Position numbers and translations under genes: made by a program
Assembly: GCA_977006965.1 (NCBI GenBank)
Contig: OZ345382.1
Location: 1,302,001-1,366,000 of the forward strand
Direction of reading: 5' to 3'
Length of the DNA stretch: 64,000 nt
DNA from: Phymatolithon calcareum
Lineage: Eukaryota > Rhodophyta > Florideophyceae > Hapalidiales
In this document: piece by piece, positions 42,001 through 52,779 of the stretch
Numbering within the stretch: the first letter of the stretch is position 1
Layout of the letters: the number at the start of each line of letters is the position of its first letter
Notes under the pieces: generated by a model
Seen by the model: the letters and a program-made list of their open reading frames with translations, nothing else
Database searches by the model: none
What the model was told of the DNA's origin: nothing

Positions 42001-43077
42001 GTCGGGTATGTGCATAACGTCCTTGAGCTTTCGTTTTAACGATTTGCCGTTAACGTTAAGCGTAATGATGACATCACCTTTTCCAGCGATTGTGGCCTGT
42101 GCTTTGGTTCCCATTTCGACGGTTGAAGACATTTTGGTGTATGAGCAGAAGATTGAACGATCGAACGTCATATGCGATGTACTACCAGAGTCAATAATCC
42201 ATGACTTTGACTTCTCGGAAATATCAGAATCGCGCACCTTGACCATCAGGCATACAAAGTCGGAATCGGACATAACTCGAACATGTTCAGATTCATCGGT
42301 CAGGAATGCAGCTGGTTTCGTTTTCTTTCCATTCCGATTTTTGTATCCTTCAGGAGCAAGGTGTGGAAACTTGGTCCAACATTTCACACTTCTATGTCCA
42401 GATCGATGACAATGTTCACAGTAGTCACGAATTCGTTCTCCATCGCGTCTGGCAGTGAAAAGTGCAGCAGTCTCAGCTTTGACGGTTGATGCTTCGACAC
42501 GCATTGACATGCGTTGTTCTTCCTGGAGTAGTCGACTCTTCACAAATTCAAGTGAGAATGATTCGTCTTCATTGCCGAGAGCATCAAGTGCACTTATCAA
42601 GCTGTCGTAGCGTTCGGGAAGTCCGTTCAATACAGCCATGGCCATTTCTTTATCGTCAATATCGACACCCATTGACTTGAGGGTGGATGCGAGTTGGCGA
42701 ATGCGGTTCGTATAGGGCAGTATTTTCTCGTCCTCGAGCATAGTGGCAGTGTAGAACTTGCGTCTAGCGGCCAGTTTGTTCAAAAGAGTGTGTCGTTCGA
42801 AGATATTGAGAATCGACGTCCACATCTCTTTGGCCGTTTCGACATCCTGCACATGCTCGAGATGTTCGTCTGAAAGCGAGAGACCGATAATAGCCTTTGC
42901 TTTATTGTCATTACGACGCCAGAGCTTGAAATCTTCGGAATCTCGTGCCGGTGGATCGTCCTCTATGAACTCGTCGAGTTCGCGGAATGATAGTACTAGC
43001 TGAATTTTCTGTTTCCAAGCGTGGAAATTGGTCTCATTTAACTTTTCGACCTTCAGCGTTCCTTGGGAGTTGTCCAT
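39010..43077 (-). CDS. gag-pol: E11 gag-pol polyprotein, intact (1355 aa)
   Basis: A single frame from the first ATG of the message-sense strand (MDNSQ, 43077) to the stop at 39010-39012. The frame is open upstream too, but without another ATG. Domains by residue: UBN2-type gag about 5-200; zinc knuckle CX2CX4HX4C 220-233 (nucleic-acid binding); aspartic protease DSG at 296; pre-integrase zinc finger H426, H431, C461, C464; integrase core D492, D569, E605 with exactly 35 residues between the last two; RT about 882-1130 with YVDD 1032-1035; RNase H about 1200-1345 with TDADWAG, CEAEYIA, YTDSQSA and HIDIQYHY. Gag and Pol are fused without a frameshift or stop between them, so the Gag:Pol ratio would need another mechanism. 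The polyprotein would act in cytoplasmic virus-like particles and, through integrase, in the nucleus. Confidence 0.95.
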   Translation of the reverse strand: MDNSQGTLKVEKLNETNFHAWKQKIQLVLSFRELDEFIEDDPPARDSEDFKLWRRNDNKAKAIIGLSLSDEHLEHVQDVETAKEMWTSILNIFERHTLLNKLAARRKFYTATMLEDEKILPYTNRIRQLASTLKSMGVDIDDKEMAMAVLNGLPERYDSLISALDALGNEDESFSLEFVKSRLLQEEQRMSMRVEASTVKAETAALFTARRDGERIRDYCEHCHRSGHRSVKCWTKFPHLAPEGYKNRNGKKTKPAAFLTDESEHVRVMSDSDFVCLMVKVRDSDISEKSKSWIIDSGSTSHMTFDRSIFCSYTKMSSTVEMGTKAQATIAGKGDVIITLNVNGKSLKRKLKDVMHIPDFGYSLLSVSKMDEYGYGITFKNSLCYVKAHNDTIATGTLRKSLYSLDLADGIKLNEVSCFASLQLWHERLAHVDHTGITGMVNHGVVKGVKIAPNSQSAHPCNGCLAGKGHRAPIPKSRSSRSTAVLDLVHSDVLGPIDIPSLGGSQYFITFIDDHSKWTTVFTMRKKSESFECFRKFHKYAETHTGRKLKHLNIQDFSKAPKLKAIRTDNGGEYLSNEFKAYLAEHGIHQQLTVAYTPQQNGVAERMNRTLLNLVRSMLHHRGIEKKFWAEALATAVYVRNRVTSRGLPSNTTPHHIWMGAPPDLGHLRVFGAKCWYVIPKKKVKKLDSRTREAVMLGYSLASKGYKLWDADLRKVIVSRDVTFNESEFGFDETETNVSLETPQIKLSDDTVEGKVILDVDDKSIEKDIDEGEQADGGEQPISPSGSDETSPMIAKPILRRSARVSKPPTDFWNAPSHTAMLAFESVNLASETGLSSHQVPQTFKEATSIKNVDFWSPGIENEHSSLTRNNTWKLVTRKPGMNVLPCKYVFKVKDTGPKARIVAKGFRQVHGVDYGETYAPVVKFTSIRILLATVAVHDLELYQMDVVTAFLHGDLDEDIYMEVPSGFRDPKRPDLVCKLLKALYGLKQAPRQWHAKIDKFLIDELGFSSSPNDPCLYVRHKSNSIMIIALYVDDLLIAGNDTSAISWIKGELNKRFEMKDLGEASVCLGLEIRRDRALRTLHLSQSVYAQSVLERFGMENSKPAPTPMESSNKNTGTEEVDITQLVDEQVPYRPAIGSLMYLMVGTRPDISDSVGKLSSFCEKPLKRHWMGVKRVLRYIAGTRDHGILFGGSGSLVPIGYTDADWAGCVETRRSTSGYVFLLAGGAISWRSKKQTIVATSTCEAEYIASCAAAKESVWLSRLIADVQGLEKPSAMTLYTDSQSAIATGRNAAITQRNKHIDIQYHYVRDVVATGKISIKYCSTELMIADALTKPLDRVKTAKFAQDMGICARRS

Positions 43078-43573
43078 TTTTCGGAGTGGGTGTCTTCTAT
43101 TCTTGTCGAAAATCTGTTTGGGGAGTCCACTGCGAGTCGACACAAGGTCAACTATCAAGGCAATCTATCCCTTATAAGAAATTCCTTCGAGTCGGAATGA
43201 CCCGGACCTTGATCGGGGGATGGCTCGATGGCCGTTTACCTCTTGTGGCGTTTTGGTACACCTGAACCTGCAGTCGGCAACACGCACTGCAAGACGTTTT
43301 GTGGTATCCTGGAACGGGCCTAGTAAGAATCAAAGATTTTTAACAAGGATACGCAACAGGAAAACCCTTGTGGTGTTTTGGTACACTTGAACCTGCAGCC
43401 GGCAACGCGCACTGCAAGACGCTTAGTGATCCCCTGAAGCGGGCCGAGCAAGAATCAACGATTCTTGACAAGGATACGCAAGCAGAAAGATCAGTCAGAG
43501 ACAGATCGGGGGCGAAGGAGAACCCCGGAGATGATGACGATGATGATGAAACGCGGTGGTTGAGGTGCGTTGA
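43078..43573 (-). other. E11 leader (second leader type)
   Basis: 496 nt. The half near gag, with two CTTGCAG/CTGCAGG hairpin copies, matches E5. The half near the primer site differs from E5 and matches only E15 (and shares the CAAGAATC/GATTCTTG perfect hairpin, here near 43455-43475). The ATG in the primer site opens about 30 codons here instead of six. Confidence 0.72.
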
Positions 43574-43587
43574 CTGGGCCCATAACC
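43574..43587 (-). promoter_or_regulatory. E11 primer binding site
   Basis: CTGGGCCCATAACC on the plus strand, adjacent to the 5' LTR. Confidence 0.88.
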
Positions 43588-44031
43588 TGTTGTTGGAGGT
43601 TAAGGATGAGATGAGGTGAAGGAAAAAGTTTAGTTGGAGTGAATTGGTTGCGTAGAAGATGAGTTGTGAGTGAATGAGTTCCTTGGTTTATTCACTTGGC
43701 GGACCTCAGGTCAAGACTATATAGACCAGAGAACACAACCAGACTTGATCAAAACCCTAACTGACGACGGAGACACACTAACCCTAAATAAATTTGTCAT
43801 ACTACCATATGACACGTGTAACATAAAAAAATCAAGAATCATCCACTGAGTGAGGGGAGTATGATTATCATACTCTTATCATACTTTGACACGTGTCACT
43901 GCCAATCTTCTTGATTCAAAGTTCTGAGACACTTTGACATTCGACTTGACACGTGTACACGTGTACCGAGATCATACCTTGATATTGAAGTGTGTTTGCG
44001 ACTAGAGCTCCAAGCAATCACACTTCCAACA
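43588..44031 (-). repeat. 5' LTR of E11 (444 bp)
   Basis: Partner of 38545-38988. The differences I see are AACACAACC for AACAGAACC, ATCCACTG for ATCTACTG, and CAAAGTTC for CAAGGTTC. Confidence 0.95.
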
Positions 44032-45196
44032 AGCTTTAACATAGCAACGGCTGTTCTTGAACGTTATACCATATCCGTACTCATCCATTTTTGAGACAGA
44101 CAATAGAGAGTATCAAAAGTCGGGTATGTGCATAACGTCCTTGAGCTTTCGTTTTAACGATTTGCCGTTCACGTTAAGCGTAATGATGACATCACCTCTT
44201 CCAGCGATTGTGGCCTGTGCTTTTGTTCCCATTTCGACGGTTGAAGACATTTTGGTGTATGAGCAGAAGATTGAACGATCGAAAGTCATATGCGATGTAC
44301 TACCAGAGTCAATGATCCATGACTTTGACTTCTCGGAAATATCAGAATCGCGCACCTTGACCATCAGGCATACAAAGTCGGAATCGGACATAACTCGAAC
44401 ATGTTCCGATTCATCGGTCAAGAATGCAGCTGGTTTCGGTTGCTTTCCATTCCGATTTTTGTATCCTTCAGGAGCAAGGTGTGGAAACTTGGTCCAACAT
44501 TTCACACTTCTATGTCCAGATCGATGACAATGTTCACAGTAGTCACGAATTCGTTCTCCATCGCGTCTGGCAGTGAAAAGTGCAGCAGTCTCAGCTTTGA
44601 CGGTTGATGCTTCGACACGCATTGACATGCGTTGTTCTTCCTGGAGTAGTCGACTCTTCACAAATTCAAGTGAGAATGATTCGTCTTCATTGCCGAGAGC
44701 ATCGAGTGCACTTATCAAGCTGTCGTAGCGTTCGGGAAGTCCGTTCAATACAGCCATGGCCATTTCTTTATCGTCAATATCGACACCCATTGACTTGAGG
44801 GTGGATGCGAGTTTTGCGAATGCGGTTCGTATAGGGCAGTATTTTCTCGTCCTCGAGCATAGTGGCGGTATAGAACTTGCGGCGAGCAGCCAGTTTGTTC
44901 AAAAGATTGTGTCGTTCAAAGATATTGAGAATCGACGTCCACATTTCTTTGGCCGTTTCGACATCCTGCACATGCTCGAGATGTTCGTCTGAAAGCGAGA
45001 GACCGATAATAGCCTTTGCTTTATTGTCATTACGACGCCAGAGCTTGAAATCGTCGGAATCTCGTGCCGGTAGATCGTCCTCTATGAACTCGTCGAGTTC
45101 GCGGAATGATAGTACTAGCTGAATTTTCTGTTTCCAAGCGTGGAAATTGGTCTCATTTAACTTTTCGACCTTCAGCGTTCCTTGGGAGTTGTCCAT

Positions 45197-45512
45197 TTTT
45201 CGGAGTGGGGGTCTTCTATTCTTGTCGAAAATCCGTTCGGGGAGTCCACTGCGAGTCAACCGAAGTTAACTATCGAGGCAATCTATCCCGTATAAGAAAC
45301 TCCTTCGAGTCAATGTGACCCGGACCTTGATCGGGGGATGGCTCAATGGCCGTATACCTCTTGTGGCGTTTTGGTACACCTGAACCTGCAGTCGGCAACA
45401 CGCATTGCAAGACGCTTTGTGGTATCCTGAGGTGGGCCCGACAAGAAAACAGAAGGTAATCAAGCAAGGAGACACAACAGAAACCCTTGTGGTGTTTTGG
45501 TGCACTTGAACC
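45197..45512 (-). other. E10 partial leader
   Basis: The gag-proximal part of the E10 leader with one complete hairpin motif (around 45375-45415). It ends inside the second motif copy at the junction with E12. Confidence 0.7.
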
Positions 45513-45535
45513 CTTTCAACAGAAAGCTGAGACTG
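45500..45535. other. Rearrangement junction between E10 leader and E12 gag
   Basis: The minus-strand leader of E10 (TTTTGGTGCACTTGAACC) changes directly to plus-strand gag of E12 (AAAGCTGAGACTGCCGC). A few bases (about TTTCAACAG, 45514-45522) fit neither side well and may be filler. No LTR end or TSD is present, so this is not an insertion boundary. Confidence 0.8.
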
Positions 45536-48500
45536 CCGCACTGTTCACAGCCAGACGCGATAGAGAACGCGATCGTGATCACTGCGACCATTGTCATCGA
45601 TCCGGACATAAGAGCGTTAAGTGTTGGACCAAATTTCCTCACCTTGCTCCGGAAGGATACAAACGTCGGAATGAAAAGCAAAGAAAACCATCTGCATTTC
45701 TGACTGATGAGTCGGAACCGCTTCGTGTCATGTCTGATTCCGACTTTTTATGCTTGATGGCCAAGGTGCACAATTCCGACATTTCCGAGAAGTCAAAGTC
45801 CTGGATCATTGACTCTGGAAGCACATCCCACATGACGTTTGACCGCTCACTCTTCTGCACGAACACCGAACTGTCGTCTACTGTTGAAATGGGAACGAAA
45901 GCTAAGGCCACAATCGCTGGAAAGGGTGATGCCATTATTACGATCAATGTGAATGGGAAGCCGTCGAAATGCAAACTCAGGGATGTTATGCACATACCGG
46001 ACTTTGGATACTCTTTACTATCGGTATCCAAAATGGATGAGTATGGATATGGGATTACGTTCAAGAACAGTCCTTGCTATGTTAAAGCTCAGGATGACAC
46101 GGTTGCTACAGGAACACTTCGCAAGAGTCTCTACTCACTCGATCTTGCAGATGACAATAAAGTTACCGAAGTTTCTTGTCTTGCTAGCCTCCAGCTTTGG
46201 CATGAACGTCTCGCTCATGTCCATCCCTCTGGTATCTCTGATATGGTACGTCATGGGGTGGTCAAAGGTGTGAACATAGCTCCCAATCCAATCTCAGAAC
46301 ATCCATGCAAAGGCTGTCTTGCCGGCAAAAGTCATCGCGCTTCAATCCCAAAGTCTAGTAGTAGTCGTTCTGAGGCTGTCCACAACCTCGTACATTCCGA
46401 CGTCTTAGGTCCTATCGACATTCCATCACTTGGAGGCTCTCGATACTTCATCACATTCATCGATGATCACTCCAAATGGACCACGGTATACACCATGCGA
46501 CGGAAGTCGGAGAGCTTTGAGTGTTTTTGAAAGTTCCACAAGTATGCTGAAACGCATACTGGTAGAAAGCTTAAGCATTTGAACGTTCAGGACTTCTCGA
46601 CTGCACCAAAGCTCAAGGCTATTAGGACCGATAACGGAGGCGAGTACCTTTCAAACGAGTTCAAGGCATATTTGGCACAACACGGTATACACCAGCAACT
46701 CACAGTAGCATATACTCCACAACAGAATGGGGTGGCTGAGCGCATGAACCGCACACTTCTTGGTGCGCTCGATGCTTCATCACAGAGGCATCGAGAAGAA
46801 GTTCTGGGCTGAAGCACTTGCTACTGCTGTGTATGTTCGCAATCGAGTTACGTCACGAGGACTTCCTTCGAACACGACCCCCGATCACATATGGATGGGT
46901 GCCGCTCCAGACTTGGGACACTTACGTGTATTTGGCATAAAGTGTTGGTACGTGATTCCGAAAAAGAAGGTTAAGAAACTCGACTCTCGAACTCGTGAAG
47001 CCATTATGCTGGGATATGCGACTTTGTCCAAAGGATATAAGCTGTGGGATCAAAGCGCCAAGAAGGTGATTGTGTCAAGGGATGTGACGTTCGACGAATC
47101 GGATTGCGGATTAGGTGATGCTGAAACGGATGTATCCACTGACATTCCAGACGACGGAGTCGTCCAAGCATGTGATGATACGGTTGAAGCTAAGGACACT
47201 TCGGAGGAAAACAACAAGAACCTCGATGTGACTAACGAAGAAGGACAGCAGGCGGACGATGCAGAACAACCAACAACACCACCGGCATCTGAAGTAACTA
47301 CACCGATGATCGCCAAACCCATTCTGCGCAGGTCAACTCGCGTCTCAAAACCACCCACTGACTTCTGGAGAGCTCCCCCGCACACTGCAATGCTTGCCTT
47401 CGAATCTGTCAATCTCGCATCGGAATCCGGTTTGTCTTCTCATCAAATACCTCAGACCTTTAAGGAAGCGACTTCAAATCATAATGTAGACTTCTGGTCA
47501 AAGGCCATTGAGAAAGAACATTCTTCACTCGTCCATAATAATACCTGGAAACTGGTTCAGCGCAACTCCGACATGAACGTGCTACCGTGCAAGTATGTCT
47601 TCAAGGTCAAGGATACAGGCCCAAAAATCCGAATTGTGGCAAAAGGGTTCCGACAAGTGCATGGGGTGGACTACGGTGAAACGTATGCCCCAGTCGTGAA
47701 ATTCACCTCGATTCGTATCCTACTTGCAACGGTTGCTGTCCATGATCTGGAACTCCACCAAATGGATGTTGTGACTGCGTTCCTGCATGGTGACCTTGAC
47801 GAAGACATCTACATGGAAGTTCGGCCCGAATTTCGAGATCCCAAGCGTCCCAACGTCGTTTGCAAGCTCTTGAAAGCACTATACGGCCTGAAGCAAGCTC
47901 CGCGGCAATGGCATGCCAAGATCGACAAGTTCCTCATAGACGAGCTCGGCTTCTCAAGCAGTCCGAACGATCCTTTTCTGTACGTCCGGCACAAGTCAAA
48001 CAGCATCATGATCAGCGCCCTGTATGTGGATGACTTACTGATTGCTGGAAACGACACCTCTGCCATTTCGTGGATCAAGGGGGAGCTGAACAAGCGGTTC
48101 GAGATGAAGGACCTTGATGAAGCAAGTGTATGCCTTGGGCTTGAGATTCGCCGTGACCGTACTCTTCGGACCCTTCATCTTTCGCAGTCGGTCTACGCTC
48201 AGTCGGTCTTGGAACGCTTCGGCATGGAGAACTCGAAACCGGCACCTACCCCAATGGAGTCAAGCAACAAGAACACCGCAATCGAGGAAGTGGATATCAC
48301 CGAGTCTCTTGGAGGCGAAGTTCCGTATCGTCCAGCTATCGGAAGCCTGATGTACTTGATGGTCGGCACTCGTCCAGACATCTCGGACTCGGTCGGCAAG
48401 CTTTCTTCGTTTTGCGAGAAAGCCTTAAAGCGTCACTGGATGGGTGTTAAGCGCGTTCTTCGGTACATTGCAGGTACTCGAGACTATGGGATTCTGTTCG

Positions 48501-49000
48501 GTGCAAGTGGGAGCTTTGTGCCAATCGGGTACACAGACGCGGATTGGGCAGGATGTCGTGAGACAAGGCGATCAACAAGTGGCTATGTGTTCCTTCTTGC
48601 AAGGGGAGCCATAAGCTGGCGTTCGAAGAAACAAACTATCGTCGCCACGTCAACATGTGAAGCGGAGTACATCGCTTCCTGTGCCGTTGCCTAGAAAGCT
48701 GTTTGGTTGTGAAGACTTATCTCAGATATCCAAGGTCTCCAGAAGCCCACTCTCATGACTTTGTATACCGACAGTCAGAGTGCAATCGCAACCGGGAGGA
48801 ACGCTGCCATCACTCAACGCAACAAGCATATTGACATCCAATATCACTACGTTCGTGATATTGTTGCAATAGGAAATATCTCGATTAAGTACTGCAATAC
48901 TGAGTCCATGGTTGCTGATGCACAAACCAAGCCACTCGATCGAATCAAGACAGCCAAGTTCGCTCAAGAGATGCGCGTATGCAAGCAAATGGCGTACTGT
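45523..49000 (+). pseudogene. gag-pol: E12 broken gag-pol
   Basis: It begins at KAETAALFTARRD and carries the zinc knuckle (CDHCHRSGHKSVKC), protease DSG, integrase, RT (YVDDLLIAG near 48018) and RNase H. Lesions: a TGA stop at about 46528 in integrase; the 5-base deletion after NRTLL (about 46762) that E4 also has; a TAG stop at about 48692 and a further stop nearby in RNase H; and the normal terminal TAG changed to TAC, so the last frame reads on into the LTR. Linker sequence is closest to E4 and E2. Confidence 0.88.
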
Positions 49001-49018
49001 CCCTCGATCAAGGGGGAG

Positions 49019-49462
49019 TGTTGGAAGTGTGATTGCTTGGAGCTCTAGTCGCAAACACACTTCAATATCAAGGTATGATCTCGGTACACGTGTACACGTG
49101 TCAAGTCGAAAGTCAAAGTGTCTCAGAACTTTGAATCAAGAAGATTAGCAGTGACACGTGTCAGAGTATGATAAGAGTATGATAATCATACCCCCTCACT
49201 CAGTAGATGATTCTTCATTTTTCTATGTTACACGTGTCATATGATATTATGACAAACTTGTTTAGGGTTAGAGTGCTTCCGGCGTCAATTAGGGTCTTTT
49301 GATGTAGTTGATTGAGTTCTGAGGTCTATATAATCCTGACCTGGGGTCCGCCAAGTCAATAAACCAAGGAACTCATTCTCACCTATCTCAGCTTCTACTC
49401 AACCATTTCACATCAACCAAACTTTTTCTTTCTCCTCATCACTTGCCTAACCTTCTCCAACA
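49019..49462 (+). repeat. 3' LTR of E12 (family A3, 444 bp)
   Basis: It begins TGTTGGAAGTGTG and ends CCTTCTCCAACA, the same distinctive end as solo LTR S1. The TATA region reads TATATAATCC. Confidence 0.93.
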
Positions 49463-51756
49463 ATCAAAGCACATGATGAGATTATCGCCCAGGGTACTCT
49501 CCGCAAAGCTCTGTACATTCTAAATCGTCCGGAAAACAAGCCCATGTCCAAGGAAACATCCCTTGTCAGCTTACAGCTATGGCACGAGCGTCTCGCGCAT
49601 GTCAATCCTACTGGAATCTCCGGCATGGCACGCCATGGGGTTGTGAAAGGATTGAATATCGATCCTGGGTCTTCGCCGGACAATGTATGCAAAGGGTCAT
49701 TGCTGGGAAAGCACATCGTGCTCCCCGAAGTCTAGTTGTTCTCGCTCAAACGCACTTCTCGATCTCGTGCATTCGGACGTTCTCGGTCCAATTGACATCC
49801 CATCACTAGGAGGCTCTCGATATTTCATCACGTTTATCGATGATCAGTCGAAATGGACCACAGTGTTCACCATGCGAAAGAAGTCTGAGAGCTTTGAGTG
49901 CTTTCAGAAATTTCACAAATACGCTGAAACATACACCGGAACAAAGCTGAAACACCTCAACGTACAGCAATTCTCACCGGCACCTAAGCTCAAAGCTATT
50001 CGGACCGATAACGGAGGAGAATACCTGTCAAATGAGTTCAAGTCATATCTTTCCGAGCACGGCATTCAACATCAACTCACCGTTGCTTACACTCCTCAGC
50101 AAAATGGGGTCGCTGAACGCTTGAACAGCACTTTACTCAACTTGGTGCGCTCGATGCTTCATCACAAAAGCATCGAGATGAAGTTCTGGGCTGAAGCACT
50201 GTCAACTGCTGTGTATGTCCGAAATCGAGTTACGTCACGAGGACTTCCTTCGAACACGACCCCCCATCACATTTGGATGGGAGCCGCGCCAAACATGGAA
50301 CACCTACGCGTATTTGGCGATAAGTTTTGGTACGTGATTCCCAAAAAGAAGGTCAAGAAGCTCGACTCTCGTACTCGTGCAGCGATCATGATGGGATACT
50401 CGTTTGCATCTAAGGGATACAAGTTATGGGATCCGAATGCACGCAAGGTGATCGTGTCTCGGGATGTCGTATTTGACGAATCGGCATGCGAAACTGATTA
50501 TCCTAAAACTGATATACCAATAAGTTTTCCAAACGCAGGGTTTGATCAAAGATTTCACGATGAATTTGAAATTGAAGAAGCTACCGAAATTCTTCCAGTG
50601 ATCATCAAGGTCGAGCAAAAACCTAACTATGCCGACATCCGTGAGGTTGCCGTGAAAGTCGAGGACGTTGCAGTGGAGGGAACCGTTGACGAACGAAAGA
50701 ACAACGGTGATGGTCAGCACAGTGCCTCTAAAGAAGAATCTATCTCAACTTCTAATGCTGACGCAACTCCTGAGTTAGTCGCAAAACCCATACTTCGTCG
50801 ATCAAATCGTGTGTAAAAACCACCAAGTGATTTCTGGAATACTGGCCCGCATACAGCCATGTTGGCTCTCGAATCCGCCAACTTTGCAACTGAAACTGCT
50901 TTTTCTTCTCAAGAAGTTCCACAGACTTTCAGAAGCGCCACGTCGAAAGACAACATTGACAATTGGTCCCCTGCGATTGAGAAAGAACACTCATCTCTCA
51001 TGCGTAACAAGACTTGGACATTCGTACCTCGCGAATACGGCATGAACGTTCTCCCATGCAAATACGTGTTCAAAGTCAAAGACACTGGCCCGAAAGCTCG
51101 CATTGTCGCGAAAGGGTTCCGACAGGTGCACGGAGTGGATTACGGCGAAACATATGCTCCGGTCGTGAGGTTCACATCAATACGGATTCTTCTCGCCACG
51201 GTGGCAGTTCGTGATCTCGAACTTGTCCAAATGGATGTCGTCACTGCATTATTACACGGAGACTTGGATGAAGATATCTACATGGACGTTCCCGCTGGAT
51301 TTCGCGATCCAAAGCGTCCTGACCTCGTGTGTAAGCTGTTGAAGGCACTCTACGGGATAAAACAAGCTCCCCGACAATGGCATGCAAAGATTGATGATTT
51401 CTTAATCAATGAACTTGGATTTACAAGCAGTCCAAATGACCCGTGTGTTTATGTTCGGCACACATCCAAGAGCATTATGATCATTGCATTGTACGTCGAT
51501 GACTTGCTCATTGCTGGCAACGATAATGTTGCCATTGCTTGGATGTAGGGGGAGCTTAACCGGCGATTCGAGATGAAGTATCTGGAAAACGCAAGTGTAT
51601 TCCTCGGATTGGAGATCCGTCGGGATCGTGATCTCCGAACATTACACCTATCGCAGAAGTCGTACGCGAAAACAGTTCTGAAGCGGTTTAACTTGGAAAA
51701 TTCGAAACCGGTACCAACGCCGATGGAACCTTACAAAAAAACCAGTACCGTGCATG

Positions 51757-52199
51757 TGTTGGAAGTGTGATTGCTTGGAGCTCTAGTCGCAAACACACTT
51801 CAATATCAAGGTATGATCTCGGTACACGTGTACACGTGTCAAGTCGAATGTCAAAGTGTCTCAGAACCTTGAATGAAGAAGATTGGCAGCGACACGTGTC
51901 AAAGTATGATAAGAGTATGATAATCATACTCCCCTCACTCAGTAGATGATTCTTTATTTTTCATGTTACACGTGTCATATGATAGTATGACAAATTTGTT
52001 TAGGGTTAGTGTGTCTCCGTCGTCAATTCGGGTTTTGATCAAGTCTGGTTGTGTTTTCAGGTCTATATAGTCTTGACCTGAGGTCCGCCAAGTGAATAAA
52101 CCAAGGAACTCATTCACTCACAACTCATCTTCAACTCAACCAATTCACTCCAACCAAACTTTTTCCTTCACCTCATCTCCTCCATAACCTCCAACAACA
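51757..52199 (+). repeat. 5' LTR of E14 (443 bp)
   Basis: It begins TGTTGGAAGTGTG and ends CCTCCAACAACA. It differs from 60054-60496 at about three positions. Confidence 0.94.
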
Positions 52200-52213
52200 T
52201 GTTATGGGCCCAG
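52200..52213 (+). promoter_or_regulatory. E14 primer binding site, first base changed
   Basis: It reads TGTTATGGGCCCAG; the first G is T. That base would pair with the very 3' end of the primer. Confidence 0.82.
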
Positions 52214-52779
52214 TCAGCGCTTGATCACCACCGCGCTTCATCATCATCGTCGTCTCCGGGGCTCATCCTTCGCCCCCGATCTTCTCCTGGTCGCGCATCC
52301 TTGCTTGATTACCTCTGGTTTTCTCGCAAGGCCCGCTCCAAGGGACTTGTCTGTCATTGTTCACGAGCTTCCTGTTCGGTTCCTTGCTCGATTACCTCTG
52401 GTCTTTGAGTGAGGCCCGTTCAGAAAGTGTTATAGCGCCTTGCAGTGCGCGTTGCCGGCTGCAGGTTCAGGTGTACCAAAACGCCACAAGGGTTTCTGTT
52501 GTGTCTCCTTGCTTGATTACCTTCGGTTTTCTTGTCGGGCCCACCTCAGGATACCACAAAGCGTCTTGCAGTGCGTGTTGCCGACTGCAGGTTCAGGTGT
52601 ACCAAAACGCCACAAGAGGTATACGGCCATTGAGCCATCCCCCGATCAAGGTCCAGGTCACATTGACTTGAAGGAATTTCTTATACGGGATAGATTGCCT
52701 CGATAGTTAACTTCGGTTGACTCGCAGTGGACTCCCCGAACGGATTTTCGACAAGAATAGAAGACCCCCACTCCGCAAA
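52214..52779 (+). other. E14 leader
   Basis: Same type as E5: two 54-nt hairpin motif copies (around 52438-52493 and 52564-52619) and the CCTTGC/GCAAGG hairpin near 52300-52333. No gene. Confidence 0.7.

Larger units (their letters stand above)
38545..44031 (-). mobile_element. E11: complete, apparently intact family A element, TSD AGCTT
   Basis: 5487 bp, minus strand, inserted in E10. AGCTT at 38540-38544 and 44032-44036. Both LTRs are 444 bp and differ at about three positions. Primer site, leader, uninterrupted gag-pol and purine tract are all present. It is the only copy in the window with no visible defect, hence the best candidate for an active or recently active autonomous element. 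Confidence 0.95.
29382..45196 (-). pseudogene. gag-pol: E10 broken gag-pol in four segments
   Basis: Gag starts at 45196 (MDNSQ). An extra base in CGCAAAACTCGC (about 44810) shifts gag after about 140 residues; the same insertion is in E14 and E15. A TTTTGA stop at about 44115 (HIPDF followed by stop) is shared with E14. A two-base insertion (GTAGAGAAAG, about 32272) in integrase is shared with E14 and E15. A TGG-to-TAG stop lies near 31785. RT keeps YVDD, and RNase H is split by S3 at 29759. Replication-competent protein cannot be made, yet the shared breaks show that this lineage was still copied. Confidence 0.9.
28929..45512 (-). mobile_element. E10: family A element split by S3, E8 and E11; 5' LTR lost
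   Basis: A minus-strand element traced as 28929-29758, 30202-32743, 38531-38544 and 44032 to about 45512. The 3' LTR is 28929-29372; the purine tract is mutated (CTCCCTATT on the plus strand at 29373-29381). The leader stops abruptly at about 45512, where plus-strand gag of E12 begins, so primer site and 5' LTR are missing. Confidence 0.9.
45513..49462 (+). mobile_element. E12: family A3 element, 5' end lost
   Basis: It starts in gag at the 45.51 kb junction and runs through pol and the purine tract (49010-49018) to the 3' LTR at 49019-49462. It is inserted in E13 (following bases ATCAA). 5' LTR, leader and gag N-terminus are missing. Confidence 0.9.

Noticed and set aside
43368-43619. An 83-codon frame with an acidic DDDDDE run in the E11 and E15 leaders
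   Set aside because: It lies in the untranslated leader on the strand opposite to the element message and is produced by an ATC-rich tract (TCATCATCATCGTC).
45514-45522. TTTCAACAG at the 45.51 kb joint as the remains of an LTR end followed by a GAAAG TSD
   Set aside because: Eight or nine bases are too few, and no matching LTR or TSD partner occurs nearby; the resemblance to 19951-19960 is probably chance.
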